Below are positions 41,479-49,939 of a stretch of 64,000 nucleotides of DNA, in pieces. Where the stretch lies: contig NZ_JASHKA010000002.1 of NCBI RefSeq assembly GCF_030732845.1, positions 372,001-436,000 on the forward strand, given 5' to 3'. A program made the translations under genes and the position numbers. This DNA comes from Roseibium sp. MMSF_3544 (GTDB lineage Bacteria > Pseudomonadota > Alphaproteobacteria > Rhizobiales > Stappiaceae). The stretch's first letter is position 1. Every line of letters starts with the position of its first letter. The notes under the pieces were generated by a model. It was not told the DNA's origin, did not search any database, and worked only from the letters and a program-made list of their open reading frames with translations.

Positions 41479-42084
41479 ATGGACGAACTAGATCCTTATT
41501 CGGGCGAATTCGACACCCTGGCGAGTGACAGTAGCATCCGATTGTTTGGTCGGCTTATGTGGGACATTCAACTTCGTGAACGACGGGAAAGAATCAAGCC
41601 ATATGGCGATCAAGTGCCAGGCGACCCAATACCAACGAGGGAGAGCGCCAATGATTTTCTGGTGAAGCAATTGAGTCGTGGCGACGCCAGACTTGCGCGG
41701 ATCATGGCATTTTCCTACCAAAACGAGATTTTTGACCTCGCGCGTCCAGCGATATTTCTCGTGCACGGTAAAGGCTCACCGGTGGAATTCGTCAAAGAAG
41801 GTGCGCAAGGAAAAGAAAACCCATTTTTGCGTCGTATGCCTCCATACACAGACCGCTCCGGGGTCGTGATTCAAGGAGGGTCTTTCGGTCCAAACATAAA
41901 AGTCTGGCTCTACGATCGGGCCGATTTCACAGTTCGTCTGGACAGTGATACCGGAACTTTCGAGCGTGTTTTGCTCGAGGCTGAACTTGGCTGCATTGGT
42001 TCCGGTTCGATGGGAGCGGGTGATGGCGACGATGTCCCACCACCACCGCGTCGTCGTCGTCGATGGCGGGGTTCGAGTGACTAA
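41479..42084 (+). CDS. unrecognised 201-residue protein, possible YcaO/TfuA substrate
   Basis: A clear TATGGAGG ribosome site precedes the ATG at 41479, 57 bp after the protease gene, so it belongs to the same transcript. The first 160 residues are mixed alpha/beta with no recognised family. The C-terminus is striking: a single late Cys inside ELGCIGSGSMGAGDGDD, then a Pro run and an Arg run (PPPPRRRRRW). A Gly/Ser/Cys-rich tail behind a folded or leader-like body is what YcaO substrates look like, though 201 residues is long. The substrate role is a hypothesis; the gene call is firm. Confidence 0.7.
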   Translation: MDELDPYSGEFDTLASDSSIRLFGRLMWDIQLRERRERIKPYGDQVPGDPIPTRESANDFLVKQLSRGDARLARIMAFSYQNEIFDLARPAIFLVHGKGSPVEFVKEGAQGKENPFLRRMPPYTDRSGVVIQGGSFGPNIKVWLYDRADFTVRLDSDTGTFERVLLEAELGCIGSGSMGAGDGDDVPPPPRRRRRWRGSSD

Positions 42085-42191
42085 GGATAATCGTCAAATT
42101 ACTTGGAAGAACTATCTAAGATTTAAGTATTTCCATTCGAGACAGTAACTCCTCTAACGTGAATTCACACAATCTAGCGAGGAACATAATC

Positions 42192-42620
42192 ATGGGATTT
42201 ATCATTGCTATCGCAACGCTCGAGGAAAAAGACTACTGTGAAGGACATAAGTACAAAAAGAAGAAACGTGTAGTAGGAAACATGAAGGTTCGCTTCAAGC
42301 TTTCAAGAGATAATAACGAAGACTTTCCAGAAGTTTATGTCAAGGTTCTCAAAAGAGATGACGACGATCTCGATCCTGACGAGATTCTTCCCTTTGGATT
42401 TTTCGAACTTATTCCGCCTAAGGACCTTGATACTACAGTGACATTCAAAGGCGAGCTTATAGCAAATGGCGAAGATGTTGAATTCGGCGAGAAGTTTTTC
42501 GAAATCTACAGCGACGCTGGTTTCACAAACCTAATAGCACAATCATGGAAACAAAAGGATGGTAAGTACATTATCGCAAACTCAGAAGTAAAGTTTGAGC
42601 TCGTAGAGGCCTGCCCATAA
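42192..42620 (+). CDS. unrecognised 142-residue protein, AT-rich gene
   Basis: GAGGAA precedes the ATG at 42192. The product (GFIIAIATLEEKDYCEGHKYKKKKRVV...) is acidic in the middle with DDDDLDPDE and ends KFELVEACP. It looks like a compact beta-rich domain without signal peptide. Base composition and codon choice are visibly more AT-rich than all neighbours (many AAA, AAG, GAT, ATT codons), suggesting recent acquisition. It is 107 bp behind the 201-residue gene, co-directional, and abuts the convergent cyclase gene with no gap. No family was recognised. Role in the YcaO locus is open. Confidence 0.7.
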   Translation: MGFIIAIATLEEKDYCEGHKYKKKKRVVGNMKVRFKLSRDNNEDFPEVYVKVLKRDDDDLDPDEILPFGFFELIPPKDLDTTVTFKGELIANGEDVEFGEKFFEIYSDAGFTNLIAQSWKQKDGKYIIANSEVKFELVEACP

Positions 42621-44345
42621 CTAAAGCCCCGCCCGCTCTAGTCCCTCGACGAAAATTTCTGTGTCGGCGGGGTCGCGGTCGGGGACAATATGTGCCCAAG
42701 CGCGGGCCGAGAAACCCGGATACTTCTTGCGCAAAACCTCGGCCCAGTGTTTGGCGTCTTCCATGCGTCCGAGGTAAGCCGAGCTCGCAGTCAACACGCG
42801 CAATGCCTGCGTCGGGTCCGTCATTTCCATAACCGTTGCGATCGCGGCTTCAAAATCGCGATTAACCAGATGAGTGTGAGCTAGGTCACGGCGGTAACGA
42901 TCCGCATGTAGCGGGTTAAGCCGAATAGCACGGTCGAAGAGCCGTATCGCTTTTTTCTTTTCGCCCGCGTGCTTCAGAGAGTCTGCATATTCGCCAATGA
43001 TGTCGGCGTCCGAAGGGTTGAGTTCCAAGGCACGCTTATACGCAGCGAGTGAACGATCATGCTCTCGGCGGTAGAGAGCAACCGATCCGACTTCTGCCTG
43101 CCCCCTGGCGTCAGAACCATCGATTACTGTCGCTTTCACCGCTGCGTCGTGGGCTTCCTTGAAGCTCTTTTTGGGGTCTTTGCTCCAACTGTATTTCCAG
43201 TCCAAATGGTGCGCGCGTGAGAGCACTGCATAAGAACGCGCATAATCCGGGCTGATATTGATTGCCTTACCTATGAGTTGCTTACCGGCTTCGCAGGTAT
43301 CTCGCTCGTTCAGAAAAATCTCGGAGCTTGCCCTTAACTGCAGCGCATAGGCATCGAGGGAGTCAGGATTGCGGGCCCGTGCAAGCCAGCGTTCTGCCTC
43401 TTCGATCTGGACGGCCATCGAAGCGGCTGCGCATTCGGCAATTTCCTCCTGGATATCAAAAATGTCGTCGAAGACACGGTCATAGCTCTCGGTCCAGATG
43501 GCCTTGTTCTGTTCCGCGTCATAAAGGTGAACCTTGACGCGCATCCGGCGCTCTGTGAGCTGTACTCTGCCATCCACCGTGTAGCGCACCTTGAGCCGTT
43601 GCATGAGCTCTGTCGATTGCGCGGCAATCCCGAGCGCCGACGAACTCGGCGCGATGACGTCAAGTCCCCGAAATCGCGTCAGAAAACCGATAACCTCTGC
43701 GGCAAATCCATCCGCAAGCGCAGCCAGGTCTTCGCGCGCGCTGAGACAAGTGAACGGCATCACTGCCACCGATGGTCGTGCAGCTTCGCTGATCGGACTC
43801 TCGCCGCCATTCTCTGTCGGCATCAATATCGGTGCGGCTCCGTCACCGAGGCCGGCAACGCGGAAAACCTCAAGGTCCGCGCCCATGTTTTTGAGTTCCG
43901 GGCGACCGAGTGACTCAAATTGAACCTCTGAAAGTCCACGAAGGGCATTGAAGACTGATTCCGAGGTGCAAATCCCTCCGGGCGGGGCGAGTGGCTCAAG
44001 CCGGGCTGCGACATTGACGCTGTCGCCGTGCAGTTGACCATCCGCCTCGACGGCATCGCCAGTATGAATTCCGATGCGGAAACGCACGTCTTGAAGGTCG
44101 GCCCGGTCGTGTTCGCGTTTCTGGATGTCGAGAGCACATAACATAGCCGCGCGTGCGCTGGGAAATGTTGCCAGAACGCTGTCGCCGGCGCCACCACGGC
44201 GCTCGCCGCCATGTTTCCTGATCAGTTCCGTAATCTCTCGCAGATGATGGCGAATGCTGCGAATGCCCAGCGTCTCGTTGCCGCGAATAAGTGCGCTATA
44301 ACCCACCGCATCCGCATACAGGATAGCAGTCAAGACAGGGGTCAT
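42621..44345 (-). CDS. class III nucleotide cyclase domain protein with TPR region
   Basis: This 574-residue cytoplasmic protein has an N-terminal class III cyclase domain (1-190) with TAILYADAVGYSALI, GGAGDSVLATFPSA, RFRIGIHTGDAV and GDSVNVAARLEPLAPPGGI. The metal-site positions read ADAVGYS and AGDSVLATF, both with Asp. The middle resembles the FlgO/TolB-N-like segment found in these cyclases (VAVMPFTCLSAREDLAALADGFAAEVIGFL). The C-terminal half consists of TPR-like repeats (YKRALELNPSDADIIGEYADSLKHAGEKKKAIRLFDRAI). Such fusions are common in alphaproteobacteria and of unknown input. It is convergent with the AT-rich gene, stop to stop with no spacer. Confidence 0.88.
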   Translation of the reverse strand: MTPVLTAILYADAVGYSALIRGNETLGIRSIRHHLREITELIRKHGGERRGGAGDSVLATFPSARAAMLCALDIQKREHDRADLQDVRFRIGIHTGDAVEADGQLHGDSVNVAARLEPLAPPGGICTSESVFNALRGLSEVQFESLGRPELKNMGADLEVFRVAGLGDGAAPILMPTENGGESPISEAARPSVAVMPFTCLSAREDLAALADGFAAEVIGFLTRFRGLDVIAPSSSALGIAAQSTELMQRLKVRYTVDGRVQLTERRMRVKVHLYDAEQNKAIWTESYDRVFDDIFDIQEEIAECAAASMAVQIEEAERWLARARNPDSLDAYALQLRASSEIFLNERDTCEAGKQLIGKAINISPDYARSYAVLSRAHHLDWKYSWSKDPKKSFKEAHDAAVKATVIDGSDARGQAEVGSVALYRREHDRSLAAYKRALELNPSDADIIGEYADSLKHAGEKKKAIRLFDRAIRLNPLHADRYRRDLAHTHLVNRDFEAAIATVMEMTDPTQALRVLTASSAYLGRMEDAKHWAEVLRKKYPGFSARAWAHIVPDRDPADTEIFVEGLERAGL

Positions 44346-44667
44346 TTGAAACGCATCTCCAAACCGAAAAATGACTGAAATAAAATAAAAGCTACCACTA
44401 ATACGCAGTTTTGACCAGAATAGTTTGTTGGAAAATAAGCATCGTGGCTTTTTACAGGAACAGGATAACGTAAAGTTTAATCAAACACTCGTGAGCCTTT
44501 TCACTGCTCAACAAATAATCAGTTCTGATAAAATTTATATTTACAATGGATTAACTGATTTATCAGCTGATGGCTGGGATCAAAATTATCTACTAAAGCG
44601 AGAGTGAATCGTGAGCTCTAATTCTTGGTTGTGGTCAAGCTGCGAAGTGAGAAAGACCCGCGTGGCA
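44346..44667. other. AT-rich 322-bp intergenic region
   Basis: This stretch is distinctly AT-rich. It contains small dyads, such as CTGAT-TT-ATCAG (44555-44566) overlapping ATCAGCTGAT. A 60-codon frame (44425-44607) begins with TTG, lacks a ribosome site and is probably not a gene. It may contain the cyclase promoter and an AT-rich protein-binding region. Confidence 0.4.
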
Positions 44668-45627
44668 TCATCGGTCACGCCGCGCGAGTCTCACGGCCGT
44701 TTGCCCGCGCCACAGGCGCTTTGAGGGCATGACCAGCATGATGTCGTCTTCCGGGGTCACGACGGGGGTTTCACCGTCATGCCCGATCAGGGTGCCTCGC
44801 TTTTCGATGATCTCACCGCCCAGGAACGATTGAGCGAAGGAGAATTGGTCTGATTTGATGGTGACAGCCTCAATGACGGTAAAGGCTGCCTGCCTGGGTG
44901 GAGTGTCTGAAAAATCTGTCAAGGCGTCAGGGTCAAGCGTACCAGCCGCGACAAGAAACCGGACGGCGGACTCCTTGGCAAGATCGCCTGCCGAGGCTTG
45001 CCAGTGCTGGCCACACTCGATCAAGAGAGCTGTTTTGGAACTTTCCGGATCGTCAAACGCAGCATAGTCGCGCATTCGACGGCCCGCTGCGTGACCGGCA
45101 TCGCCGACCATTTTCTCCGGAACACCGACTTTGAAGGCAAGCGATTTGGCGCGCGGGTGGCGGCCTGTCAGCATCAGCGGCGGCGCAAGATGCTGCATGC
45201 TGTGAATGTCAAAAAGGTAATCGATGTCTGCAAGCGCCGGACGCACCTCTCTGGCACGGCGCAGCTCGACACTGTCGCGGTCGCCCTCAAGAGCTTCTAT
45301 GTCCCAGACCCGATTGAAGTCTTCATCGATCCACCGTGTTGCGTTCGGATCCGACGGATCGAAGGCCTCATAGGCGTCTATGTTCATGAAGGCAAATGTC
45401 AGGGAGCCCTCGGCCGGCCGGGTCTCCCGTTTCAGCAGCCAGTCGAGCGCGATCGCCCCACAGGGCTCATTGCCGTGAACGATTGCGCTGAGCATGACGT
45501 TTGGACCTGGCTTGCCGCTGTCGAACCGCCAGATATAGGGAATTCCGGTGTTGCCGTTCCTGTAAGGCGACAGGTCGGGGGCTTTCAGTTCTACCGGGTA
45601 TTCGTTCGGAATATTGATTTCGCTCAC
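44668..45627 (-). CDS. succinylglutamate desuccinylase/aspartoacylase family zinc hydrolase
   Basis: This 319-residue enzyme of the AspA/AstE family (M14-like fold) has the zinc motif AIVHGNEPCGAIALDWLL (H-x2-E, about 49-52), a second zinc His region DIHSMQHL, and a catalytic Glu in LLIECGQHW. Family members release an acyl group from N-acyl amino acids or related amides. The gene is divergent from an MlrC-type gene with only about 50 bp between them, and both sit beside a LysR-controlled peptide importer, so it likely works on an imported N-acylated compound. Exact substrate unknown. Confidence 0.85.
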   Translation of the reverse strand: MSEINIPNEYPVELKAPDLSPYRNGNTGIPYIWRFDSGKPGPNVMLSAIVHGNEPCGAIALDWLLKRETRPAEGSLTFAFMNIDAYEAFDPSDPNATRWIDEDFNRVWDIEALEGDRDSVELRRAREVRPALADIDYLFDIHSMQHLAPPLMLTGRHPRAKSLAFKVGVPEKMVGDAGHAAGRRMRDYAAFDDPESSKTALLIECGQHWQASAGDLAKESAVRFLVAAGTLDPDALTDFSDTPPRQAAFTVIEAVTIKSDQFSFAQSFLGGEIIEKRGTLIGHDGETPVVTPEDDIMLVMPSKRLWRGQTAVRLARRDR

Positions 45628-45677
45628 GAGGTCGTGCTCCTAATTCAAAGAAACGGCCGGAGATGGGAGGACGTGTG

Positions 45678-47216
45678 GTGAGTGGACCCAAAGTTGCGTT
45701 GCTGGGCATGATATTGGAATCGAACCGGTTCGCGCGACCGGCAGGCGAAGATGATTTCCGCTCGCTCACCTGGCTTGAGGGGGACGACTTGCTTGAAGAG
45801 GCCCGATCGCCGACGCCGGCCTTGGCCACCGAGTTCGCGGCCTTTGTCCGGGCCATGGATGCCACGGGCCCATGGCGGCCTGCGCCCTGCACACTGGCGG
45901 CGAGCCATCCGGCTGGGCCCGTGGAACGCGGCGTGTTCGAAGCGATAACCGCCAGCATTCAGCGCCGCCTCGAAGCGGACGGGCCCTTCGATGCGGTCTA
46001 TGTCTGCAACCATGGCGCTATGGTTGCCGAGCACAGTCATGATCCGGACGGTGACCTGATGGCCGCTGTCCGGATGGCGGTCGGTCCGGAGCCTGTCATC
46101 GTCAGCACGCTTGACCTTCACGCGAACATTTCGCCGAGGATGGTCGAGGCCTGCGATCTGATTGTCGGATACCGGACCAACCCGCATGTCGACATGATCG
46201 AACGCGGCGAGGAAGCCGCGTTTTCGTTGAGGCGCTGCCTTGCTGATGGAAAGCGGCCGAAGACCGCGCTCAAGAGGCCGCCGATCGTTGCCGCCTCCGT
46301 CACGCTTTTGACGGCGGAAGCGCCCTATGGCGAGCTCATCGACTACGGGCAGCGGCGGCAGGCGGAGCTTGGCGGGGCGATTGTGAATGTCTCTGTGTTC
46401 GGCAATTTTGTCTTCTCCGATACGCCCGACAACGGACTGAGCATTGTTGTGACCGCGCGGGACGATCAGCATGCCGCGGACAACCTGGCGTCCGAAATTG
46501 CAGATCGGGCATGGTCGATGCGCAAGAAGTTCGTGCGAAACCTGACGTCTGTCGAAGAGGCGGTGAGCCTTGCAAACACCACGGAGCGAGCGCCGGTCAT
46601 CTTCTCCGACGCTGGCGACAACCCGGGAGGCGGCGGCTCCGGGCGCACGACGGAATTGCTGGCAGCTCTCTATTCTGCGCGCGCCGAAAACGTCCTCTAC
46701 GGATCGTTTTACGATCCCGACCTGGCGGCTGAAGCCCATGCGCAAGGTGTCGGCGCGCGTTTTACGGCCGTCTTCAATCGCAATGCCGGCAATGAGGTCT
46801 GGGAGAAATGGGACCGACCTTTTGAGGTTCCGGCAAAGGTGCTTGCGCTTCACGACGGCAATGTCATTGGAGAGCGCGGTATGACCAAGGGGCGTCAGCT
46901 TCACCTCGGGCCATGTGCCGCCCTCGATCTTGGTGGGATATGCGTCGTCGTCATATCCGACCGGACTCAGACGGCCGACCCGGTCTTCTTTCATATGCTC
47001 GGGCTGGACGTCGGCAAGGCGAGCTGCGTTGTCGTCAAGTCGCGCGGTCATTTCCGCGCCGGGTTCTCGCATTGGTTCACACCGGACAGGGTCTTTGAAA
47101 TCGACACGGCCGGGCTGACGAGCCCGGTGCTCGAGCGCTGGCCTTTCAGATTCATACCGCGCCCTAGCTATCCGCTGGACAAGGACACAGTCTGGAGCGA
47201 AGCCGGTCATCGCTAG
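45678..47216 (+). CDS. mlrC: M81-family metallopeptidase (MlrC-like)
   Basis: This 512-residue protein of the MlrC/M81 family was first known for degrading linear microcystin but is widespread in proteobacteria near peptide importers. Conserved parts include ALLGMILESNRFA, VYVCNHGAMVAEHSHDPDG, STLDLHANISPRMVEACDLIVGYRTNPHVDM, and a C-terminal SDAGDNPGGGGSGRTTELL. The start is taken as the GTG at 45678, 7 bases after GGGAGG; a GTG at 45675 and an ATG at 45663 are alternatives. It ends 4 bp into the convergent LysR gene. The actual substrate is unknown. Confidence 0.87.
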   Translation: MSGPKVALLGMILESNRFARPAGEDDFRSLTWLEGDDLLEEARSPTPALATEFAAFVRAMDATGPWRPAPCTLAASHPAGPVERGVFEAITASIQRRLEADGPFDAVYVCNHGAMVAEHSHDPDGDLMAAVRMAVGPEPVIVSTLDLHANISPRMVEACDLIVGYRTNPHVDMIERGEEAAFSLRRCLADGKRPKTALKRPPIVAASVTLLTAEAPYGELIDYGQRRQAELGGAIVNVSVFGNFVFSDTPDNGLSIVVTARDDQHAADNLASEIADRAWSMRKKFVRNLTSVEEAVSLANTTERAPVIFSDAGDNPGGGGSGRTTELLAALYSARAENVLYGSFYDPDLAAEAHAQGVGARFTAVFNRNAGNEVWEKWDRPFEVPAKVLALHDGNVIGERGMTKGRQLHLGPCAALDLGGICVVVISDRTQTADPVFFHMLGLDVGKASCVVVKSRGHFRAGFSHWFTPDRVFEIDTAGLTSPVLERWPFRFIPRPSYPLDKDTVWSEAGHR

Positions 47217-48124
47217 ACAGTCTCCGAGTACTTGTCGGGCGGCGTGGTGTTCTTGACATATTCCATGAATTGCCGTGCGAATTCAGAAGGTTGGCGGCCC
47301 GAGGGCAGGACGAAACTGGTGTTGTAGGTAATGGGCGCGTCAAAGGGCCTGACCGAAATCTCGGCCATGCCGTTTGAAAGAACAGGGAAGGGGTTGAGCA
47401 ACGTCACGCCAAGGCCCTCGCGAACCAGTTCAAGCGCAGCCATGTTGGTCGCAGTCTCAGCAACTGTGCGCGGGCGCACACCTGCCCGGGCAAACACCTG
47501 TTCGGTAATCGCCCGCGTTCCAAGACGCCGCAGAAATTCGATCAGTTCCACGTCTTCCAGGTCCGCCGGGGTGACAATTTCCTTCTTTTCAAGCGGGTGC
47601 CCGCTCGGCATGGCGCACACGACATGCGACCGCCTCCAGGGCTCAAGGGTAACGCCTGAGCGCTGGATCATGGCGCTGGTCAGGCCGAGGTCGTAGCGGA
47701 GGTCGAGGATGCCCGAGACCAGCACGTCCGTTGCCTGGATGTCCAGTTGCAGGCTTTTGCCCGGGTTCTGTTTCAAAAAGGCAGCCACCCGCGAAATCAC
47801 GAAGTTATGCGCCAGTGTCGGAGGCACGATCAGCCGCAACGGTTCCTCATCCACCGCTGCCCATTCCGCGCCCTCGATCAGTGCGAGCGTTTCAAAAAGC
47901 GGATCGAGCTGTTCATTCAGCCTCAAGGCGGCAGCCGTCGGTTCAATCTTGCCGGAGCTGCGCAAAAACAGGTTTCGCCCGACCCGCTGCTCCAGTTGTC
48001 CGAGCGCCCGGCTGATCGAAGACTGGGAGACGCCCAGCCGGCGCGCCGCCCCGATTGTCGTCCCTGTTGTGACGAGGGCACGCAGCGCTTCCATTTCCCT
48101 CAGTCTGTGACGGTGCTCAGCCAT
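47213..48124 (-). CDS. LysR-family transcriptional regulator
   Basis: This 303-residue LysR protein has an N-terminal winged helix (EMEALRALVTTGTTIGAARRLGVSQSSISRALGQLEQRVGRNLFLRS, about 10-60) and a periplasmic-binding-like effector domain. The gene is divergent from the peptide-binding protein gene at 48295, the usual arrangement for control of the ABC operon. Its stop overlaps the M81 gene's end by 4 bp. Candidate binding sequence: dyad-like segments in the 48125-48290 intergenic region, not resolved. Confidence 0.9.
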   Translation of the reverse strand: MAEHRHRLREMEALRALVTTGTTIGAARRLGVSQSSISRALGQLEQRVGRNLFLRSSGKIEPTAAALRLNEQLDPLFETLALIEGAEWAAVDEEPLRLIVPPTLAHNFVISRVAAFLKQNPGKSLQLDIQATDVLVSGILDLRYDLGLTSAMIQRSGVTLEPWRRSHVVCAMPSGHPLEKKEIVTPADLEDVELIEFLRRLGTRAITEQVFARAGVRPRTVAETATNMAALELVREGLGVTLLNPFPVLSNGMAEISVRPFDAPITYNTSFVLPSGRQPSEFARQFMEYVKNTTPPDKYSETV

Positions 48125-48294
48125 GGATTGAATTTCCGATGCTTTGTGGCCGGGATTTCATGTTGAATTGACCTATGCAAAACTGGATTAACTTTGCTGT
48201 TGGCAATGAATTTTTTTGCAAGCTAACATCCTTTTCATTGTGCGGCAAAAGTCCGGAAAAAGGACATCGCACCTTCCGAGGGAGTTTCATTGTG

Positions 48295-49878
48295 ATGAGA
48301 AAACTTACAGCCGCAGTCGTGGCTACTGTGAGCACACTCGCGTTGTTCAGCGGCGCGGCTTATGCAGAAAAGCTGACCATTGGCCTGGCGTCAGAGCCAA
48401 CGTCAATGGATCCACATTTCCACAATCTCGGGCCGAACAATGCAATGTCGGTCCATTTGTTCGACCGGCTGATTGCGCAGGACGAGAAGCAACGCCTGTC
48501 CCCCGGGCTGGCCGTTTCCTGGGAGCCGATTGACGATCTGACCTGGGAATTCAAACTCCGGGAAGGCGTTAAGTTCCACGACGGCAGCGATTTCACCGCG
48601 GACGACGTTATCTGCACGATGGAGCGGGCACCGGATGTCCCGAACTCCCCATCTGGTTACGGAACCTACCTGAAGGGCAAGACCTTCAAGAAAATTGACG
48701 ACTACACGGTGCACGCCATTACTGAGTCGCCTTATCCGCTGATGGCGAACGACATTTCCACGATCCCTGTCATCTCCGACAGCGCAGGGTGCGGCGCGGA
48801 GACCGAGGATTTCAATGCGGGTACGGCGGCGGTCGGCACAGGTCCGTTCAAGTTCTCCAACTACAAACCCGGTGAAAGCATCACGCTTGTGCGCAACGAC
48901 GACTACTGGGGCGATGCTCCGGCGTGGAGCGAAGTGGAATTTCGTCCGATCAAATCCGGTCCGAGCCGGGTGGCAGCGTTGTTGGCTGGTGACGTGGACA
49001 TGATTGCGGGTGTTCCCACCACGGATATCACCACGCTTGAATCCAAGGACGACATCCAGCTCAGCCAAGGCGTGTCGAACCGGGTCATCTACCTGCATAT
49101 GGACCAGTTCCGGGAGGACTCGCCGTTTGTCCAGGGCAATGACGGCAGCGACATCAAGAACCCGTTGATGGATCAACGCGTTCGCCAGGCGATCTCCAAG
49201 GCGATCAATCGGGATGCCATTGTTGAAAGGGTGATGGAAGGCGTTGCCATTCCGGCCGGCCAGTTGTTGCCGGAGGGTTTCTTCGGTGTCTCGGATAAAC
49301 TGGAGCCGGTTGCCTATGACCCGGAGGGCGCGAAGGCATTGCTGGCTGAAGCCGGCTATCCGGATGGCTTCCAGCTGACGATCCACGGCCCGAACGACCG
49401 CTACATCAACGATGCGAAGATTGCAGAAGCAATCGGTCAGATGCTGACAAGGGTCGGTATCAAGACGGCGGTTGAAACCATGCCGCGCTCCGTCTATTTC
49501 GGCCGCGCCTCGCGCGGAAGCCCGGACGGTCTGCCGGAATTCAGCTTTATCCTGGTCGGCTGGGGAGCCGGTTCCGGTGAAGCTTCGTCGCCGCTGAAAT
49601 CGCTGATTCACACCTTTGACAAGGACAAGGGGTTTGGATCTTCAAACCGCGGTCGTCATTCCAGCGCCGAAATCGATGCCTTGATCGAGGAAGCATTGCG
49701 TACCGTGGATGACGAGAAGCGTCAGGATTTGCTGGCCGCGGCAACGGAGAAAGCGATCGAGAACGTCGCGATCATCCCAACCCATTTCCAGGTCAACACC
49801 TGGGCGGCCAAGAAGGGATTGAAATACATCCCCCGGACCGACGAATACACACTCGCAATGGGTGTCGTGAAGGAATAG
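48295..49878 (+). CDS. peptide ABC transporter solute-binding protein (DppA/OppA family), system 1
   Basis: This 527-residue periplasmic binding protein (SBP_bac_5 family) has a signal peptide (RKLTAAVVATVSTLALFSGAAYA). Typical segments are LASEPTSMDPHFHNLGPNN, FKLREGVKFHDGSDFTADDV, GTGPFKFSNYKPGE and AISKAINRDAIVERVMEG. It should bind short peptides, opines or related solutes. The ATG at 48295 is used (an in-frame GTG lies just before); GAGGGAG is upstream. First gene of a five-gene operon ending in an AbgB-like amidohydrolase. Confidence 0.93.
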   Translation: MRKLTAAVVATVSTLALFSGAAYAEKLTIGLASEPTSMDPHFHNLGPNNAMSVHLFDRLIAQDEKQRLSPGLAVSWEPIDDLTWEFKLREGVKFHDGSDFTADDVICTMERAPDVPNSPSGYGTYLKGKTFKKIDDYTVHAITESPYPLMANDISTIPVISDSAGCGAETEDFNAGTAAVGTGPFKFSNYKPGESITLVRNDDYWGDAPAWSEVEFRPIKSGPSRVAALLAGDVDMIAGVPTTDITTLESKDDIQLSQGVSNRVIYLHMDQFREDSPFVQGNDGSDIKNPLMDQRVRQAISKAINRDAIVERVMEGVAIPAGQLLPEGFFGVSDKLEPVAYDPEGAKALLAEAGYPDGFQLTIHGPNDRYINDAKIAEAIGQMLTRVGIKTAVETMPRSVYFGRASRGSPDGLPEFSFILVGWGAGSGEASSPLKSLIHTFDKDKGFGSSNRGRHSSAEIDALIEEALRTVDDEKRQDLLAAATEKAIENVAIIPTHFQVNTWAAKKGLKYIPRTDEYTLAMGVVKE

Positions 49879-49888
49879 TCGTCCTTTT

Positions 49889-49914
49889 CCGGGCCGCTGA
49901 CGCCAGCGGCCCGG
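49889..49914 (+). promoter_or_regulatory. stem-loop behind the system 1 binding-protein gene
   Basis: CCGGGCCGCTG (49889-49899) and CAGCGGCCCGG (49904-49914) form a perfect 11-bp stem with a 4-base loop and no T-run, 10 bp after the stop. Likely mRNA-stabilising or attenuating hairpin. Confidence 0.65.
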
Positions 49915-49939
49915 CCCCTCTTCAAGTCGAGAAACCCCA

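Noticed and set aside
44425..44607. 60-codon frame in the AT-rich gap
   Set aside because: TTG start without ribosome site in a low-GC stretch where open frames are not informative of coding.
45645..47210. 521-codon antisense frame over the M81 gene
   Set aside because: It mirrors the MlrC-like gene, has no recognisable motif, and the opposite strand has clear family features.
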